NCBI GenBank assembly: GCA_963817375.1
Contig: CAWFOB010000004.1
Span: forward strand, 62,001 to 126,000
Source: JACVRM01 sp963817375
GTDB taxonomy: Bacteria; Actinomycetota; Thermoleophilia; Gaiellales; Gaiellaceae
DNA length: 64,000 nt
Reading direction: 5' to 3'
The notes under the pieces were generated by a model. It had not been told where the DNA came from and searched no databases. It saw only the letters and a list, made by a program, of their open reading frames with translations. Within the stretch, counting starts at the first letter, position 1, and each line of letters opens with the position of its first letter. A program made the position numbers and the translations under genes. This document shows positions 62,134 through 64,000 of the stretch, piece after piece.

Positions 62134-62496
62134 ATGAACGGGTACGACGTCATCTCGGTCTTGGACGACAAGTCCATCGGCCGCGTCTCCGGGCGTGTCG
62201 GTGACTTTCTCATCGTCGAGCACGGCCATCTGCGCAAGTCTCACAACCCGCTGCCGCTCTCGTTCGCGACCGTGGACGAGACGAACAAACGCGTCGTCAC
62301 CACGCTCGCGCACGACATCGTCTACGGCGCGCCACAGGTCACGAAAGGGGAGCTCGACGAGCAGGCGGCCCTACAGCATTACGGCCTCGGCGAGACGCCG
62401 GCGGTGGACGGCTACGTCGACCTGGACGACCACGAGCTGAAGGCCGGCGACCGTCATGACCGCGCGCCGGAGACCGGCGAAGCCTACGAGAGCTAG
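62134..62496 (+). CDS. DUF2171/PRC-barrel-like small protein
   Basis: 120 residues from ATG at 62134 with AGGAGG 5 nt upstream. DVISVLDDKSIGRVSGRVGDF and LPLSFATVDETNKRV resemble DUF2171/PRC-barrel-like sequences. The C-terminus is acidic. It is divergent from sigR, so its promoter lies in the same 125-bp gap; a stress role is inference. Confidence 0.72.
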   Translation: MNGYDVISVLDDKSIGRVSGRVGDFLIVEHGHLRKSHNPLPLSFATVDETNKRVVTTLAHDIVYGAPQVTKGELDEQAALQHYGLGETPAVDGYVDLDDHELKAGDRHDRAPETGEAYES

Positions 62497-62499
62497 CCG

Positions 62500-62718
62500 C
62501 TAGACGAGGGAGTCTTCGCGGAAGCCCGCGCGCGAGAGGGCCGCGACCAGCGTCTCCCGGTCGGTCACGTCGTCGTCCCACGTCAGCGTGACCTGCCCCA
62601 TGAGGTTGGCGGAGGCCCCCGTGAGGCCCTCCTCCGCGCGCAGGGCGACCGCGAGGCGGTTCACGCAGCGCTCACAGCGGATGCCGGTGACCTGGAGAAT
62701 GTCGGTCTGCTCGGGCAC
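62500..62718 (-). CDS. Heavy-metal-associated (HMA) domain protein
   Basis: 72 residues, one ferredoxin-like HMA fold. The metal-binding pair is C15 and C18 in TGIRCERCVNRLAVAL; the usual GMTC is GIRC here. Likely a copper chaperone or similar. GTG at 62718. It follows the GCS2-type gene by 6 nt. Confidence 0.82.
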   Translation of the reverse strand: MPEQTDILQVTGIRCERCVNRLAVALRAEEGLTGASANLMGQVTLTWDDDVTDRETLVAALSRAGFREDSLV

Positions 62719-62724
62719 TGCGGC

Positions 62725-63792
62725 CTAGCGTAGCGTCCGTTCGACGAGCGCAGCTGTGAGCGCCTCGAGGCCCTCGGCCCGCCCGATCGCGAGCTGCTCC
62801 TCGGCCTCCGTCCGGCCGGCGTCGACGCCGACGCCCACCCGCTCGGCGAGCTCCTCGACCAGCTCCCGCGCAGTCGCCATCCGGTCGCCGTCGGGGTGCA
62901 CGAGCTCGGCGCCGAGGCCGGCGCGCAGCGCCGCCCAGCGGTTCTGCTGGTAGAGCGCCCGCGCCGGCGGGTCGTAGGGCGGCGCCTCGCCCTCGGCGGC
63001 GGCGATGCAGAGCGCCTGGACCAGCGCCACCAGGTTCGCGGAGCGCTCCGGCGACGTCGGCTGGTCCGGCATGCGCACCTCGAGCGTCCCGAAGCGCGGG
63101 TGCGGGCGGATGTCCCACCAGAGCATCGTGTAGTCCGGGATGACGCCGAGCGCAACGAGCCGGTCGACGAACGCGGCCCAGTCGGCGACGTCACGAAAGG
63201 CGGGCGGCGCGCCGCTGCGCGGCAGCTGCGCGAGGACCTCGGCCCGGTTGGAGGCGAGCCCGGTCTCCTCGCCCGACAGGTAGGGCGAGTTGGCCGAGAG
63301 CGCGAGCACTGCGGGCAGCCAGGGCAGGGCTCCCTCGAGCGCCCGGAAGCAGGTCTCCGGATCCGGCATGCCCACGTGGACGTGCAGCCCGTTGACCCCC
63401 TGCCGCCGCGCCGAGATGCCGGCGTACTCGACGAATGCGAGGTAGCGGGCCTCCGGCACGATCGCCTGCTCCTCGGGCCTGCTGATCGGGTGCGCCCCGG
63501 CGGCGAAGACCTTGAGGCCGCGCTCGCCCGCGAGCCGCGCGGTCACCTCGCGCAGCTCGTGCAGCCGCACGGCCGCCTCCCCGGCGGAGTCGCAGACGCC
63601 GGTGTTGGACTCGACCACGCAGGCGAAGAGCTCGGTCTTGATCCGCCCCGGCCCGAGCTCTGCCTCTGCGGCCGCGACGATCTCCGGAGAGGCGGGCGCA
63701 AGCAGCAGCGTCTCGGCGTCGACGAGCATCAGCTCCTCCTCCGCCCCCACGGACCACGGCGTGCTCTTCCCCCAGCGGGCCTCCTCCTGCAT
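62725..63792 (-). CDS. Glutamate-cysteine ligase-like carboxylate-amine ligase (GCS2/YbdK family)
   Basis: 355 residues from ATG at 63792. The GCS2 pattern: TPWSVGAEEELMLVD at the N-terminus, ELFACVVESNTGVC, GVNGLHVHVGMPDPE, and WWDIRPHPRFGTLEVRMPD. The family joins a carboxylate (often glutamate) to an amine (often cysteine) with ATP. In actinobacteria such enzymes may serve ergothioneine or related thiol pathways; the exact product is not deducible. An upstream start at 63897 lacks support. Confidence 0.85.
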   Translation of the reverse strand: MQEEARWGKSTPWSVGAEEELMLVDAETLLLAPASPEIVAAAEAELGPGRIKTELFACVVESNTGVCDSAGEAAVRLHELREVTARLAGERGLKVFAAGAHPISRPEEQAIVPEARYLAFVEYAGISARRQGVNGLHVHVGMPDPETCFRALEGALPWLPAVLALSANSPYLSGEETGLASNRAEVLAQLPRSGAPPAFRDVADWAAFVDRLVALGVIPDYTMLWWDIRPHPRFGTLEVRMPDQPTSPERSANLVALVQALCIAAAEGEAPPYDPPARALYQQNRWAALRAGLGAELVHPDGDRMATARELVEELAERVGVGVDAGRTEAEEQLAIGRAEGLEALTAALVERTLR

Positions 63793-63878
63793 CGGGCCAT
63801 GATCGCGAACTCGGGACCGGGCTGGTACGGAGGCCCGGGACCCGTTAGGGTCGGCGCCCCACGGGAGAAGGGGGGTCT

Positions 63879-64000
63879 GTGTTCGCACGGCCCGCAACGA
63901 GCCGCGGTCTCATAACCGCCGCGGTCAGCAACGCCCTCGGAGACGAGGTATCGCGCATCAGCCGCGGCCGCGAGATCGACCGCGTCTACGCGCACGGGCA
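63879..64000 (+). CDS. 5' end of an unidentified gene (truncated by window edge)
   Basis: GTG at 63879 follows a strong GGGAGAAGGGGGG site. 40 residues are visible: VFARPATSRGLITAAVSN, then ALGDEVSRISRGREIDRVY. It is divergent from the GCS2-type gene. Too little is present to name a family. Confidence 0.55.
   Translation, partial: MFARPATSRGLITAAVSNALGDEVSRISRGREIDRVYAHG

Overview
The window is a very GC-rich, densely packed stretch of bacterial chromosome. GTG and TTG starts are common, many neighbouring genes overlap by 4-14 bp, and terminators are GC hairpins without U tracts. A SigR/RsrA redox sigma pair, a PAC2 protein, a heme A synthase and lipid-catabolism genes point to Actinobacteria. 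The overall flavour, including Thr-rich secreted proteins, suits a deep-branching soil or freshwater lineage such as Thermoleophilia. That placement is inference; no rRNA, tRNA, CRISPR array or intact insertion sequence was found.

Layout. 0-8 kb: surface or secreted proteins around an adenosine deaminase. 8-18.5 kb: M29 peptidase, giant coiled-coil protein, methyltransferase, AlkA-type glycosylase, proC, pgl, then a thiolase/FadB beta-oxidation pair. 18.5-25 kb: SF2 helicase, PAC2 protein, CtaA, SelD, thioredoxin-like lipoprotein. 25-27 kb: an XRE-TPR regulator followed by a 40-residue exported peptide, next to a divergent sigma70-like promoter feeding a long hairpin. 27-34 kb: MFS exporter, acyl-CoA synthetase, SDR, hotdog protein, NAD synthetase. 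33.6-35.7 kb: two tandem CAP-domain secreted paralogues. 35.7-39 kb: Mug-Nudix fusion, small membrane protein, OsmC and PLP genes. 39-44.5 kb: GGDEF-EAL sensor coupled to a cupredoxin lipoprotein, and a cyclase/NTPase/TPR regulator. 44.5-52.2 kb: epimerase, thioesterase, M16 peptidase, membrane-tailed ECF sigma factor with a DUF5666-like gene, GNAT, acetyl-CoA synthetase. 52-55.8 kb: ureohydrolase, M24 peptidase, amidohydrolase. 55.8-60.5 kb: three-subunit molybdenum hydroxylase, cyclophilin and a MocA-like protein. 60.5-64 kb: HTH-LytR_C protein, SigR/RsrA with a near-ideal SigR promoter, DUF2171-like protein, HMA protein, GCS2-type ligase.

The most interesting candidate is the regulator/peptide pair at 25057-26552. 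It has the architecture of an RRNPP (Rap/NprR/PlcR-type) peptide quorum-sensing cassette, which is best known from Firmicutes. Also notable are the autoregulatory SigR promoter, a family of C/G palindromes near secreted-protein genes, and two copies of a short extragenic palindromic element.

Caveat: at least seven genes need frameshifts to read through, and nearly all are consistent with one extra base. The worst region is 39.3-41.0 kb. This looks like assembly or sequencing error more than biology, so boundaries of those genes are given as the span of the conserved protein.
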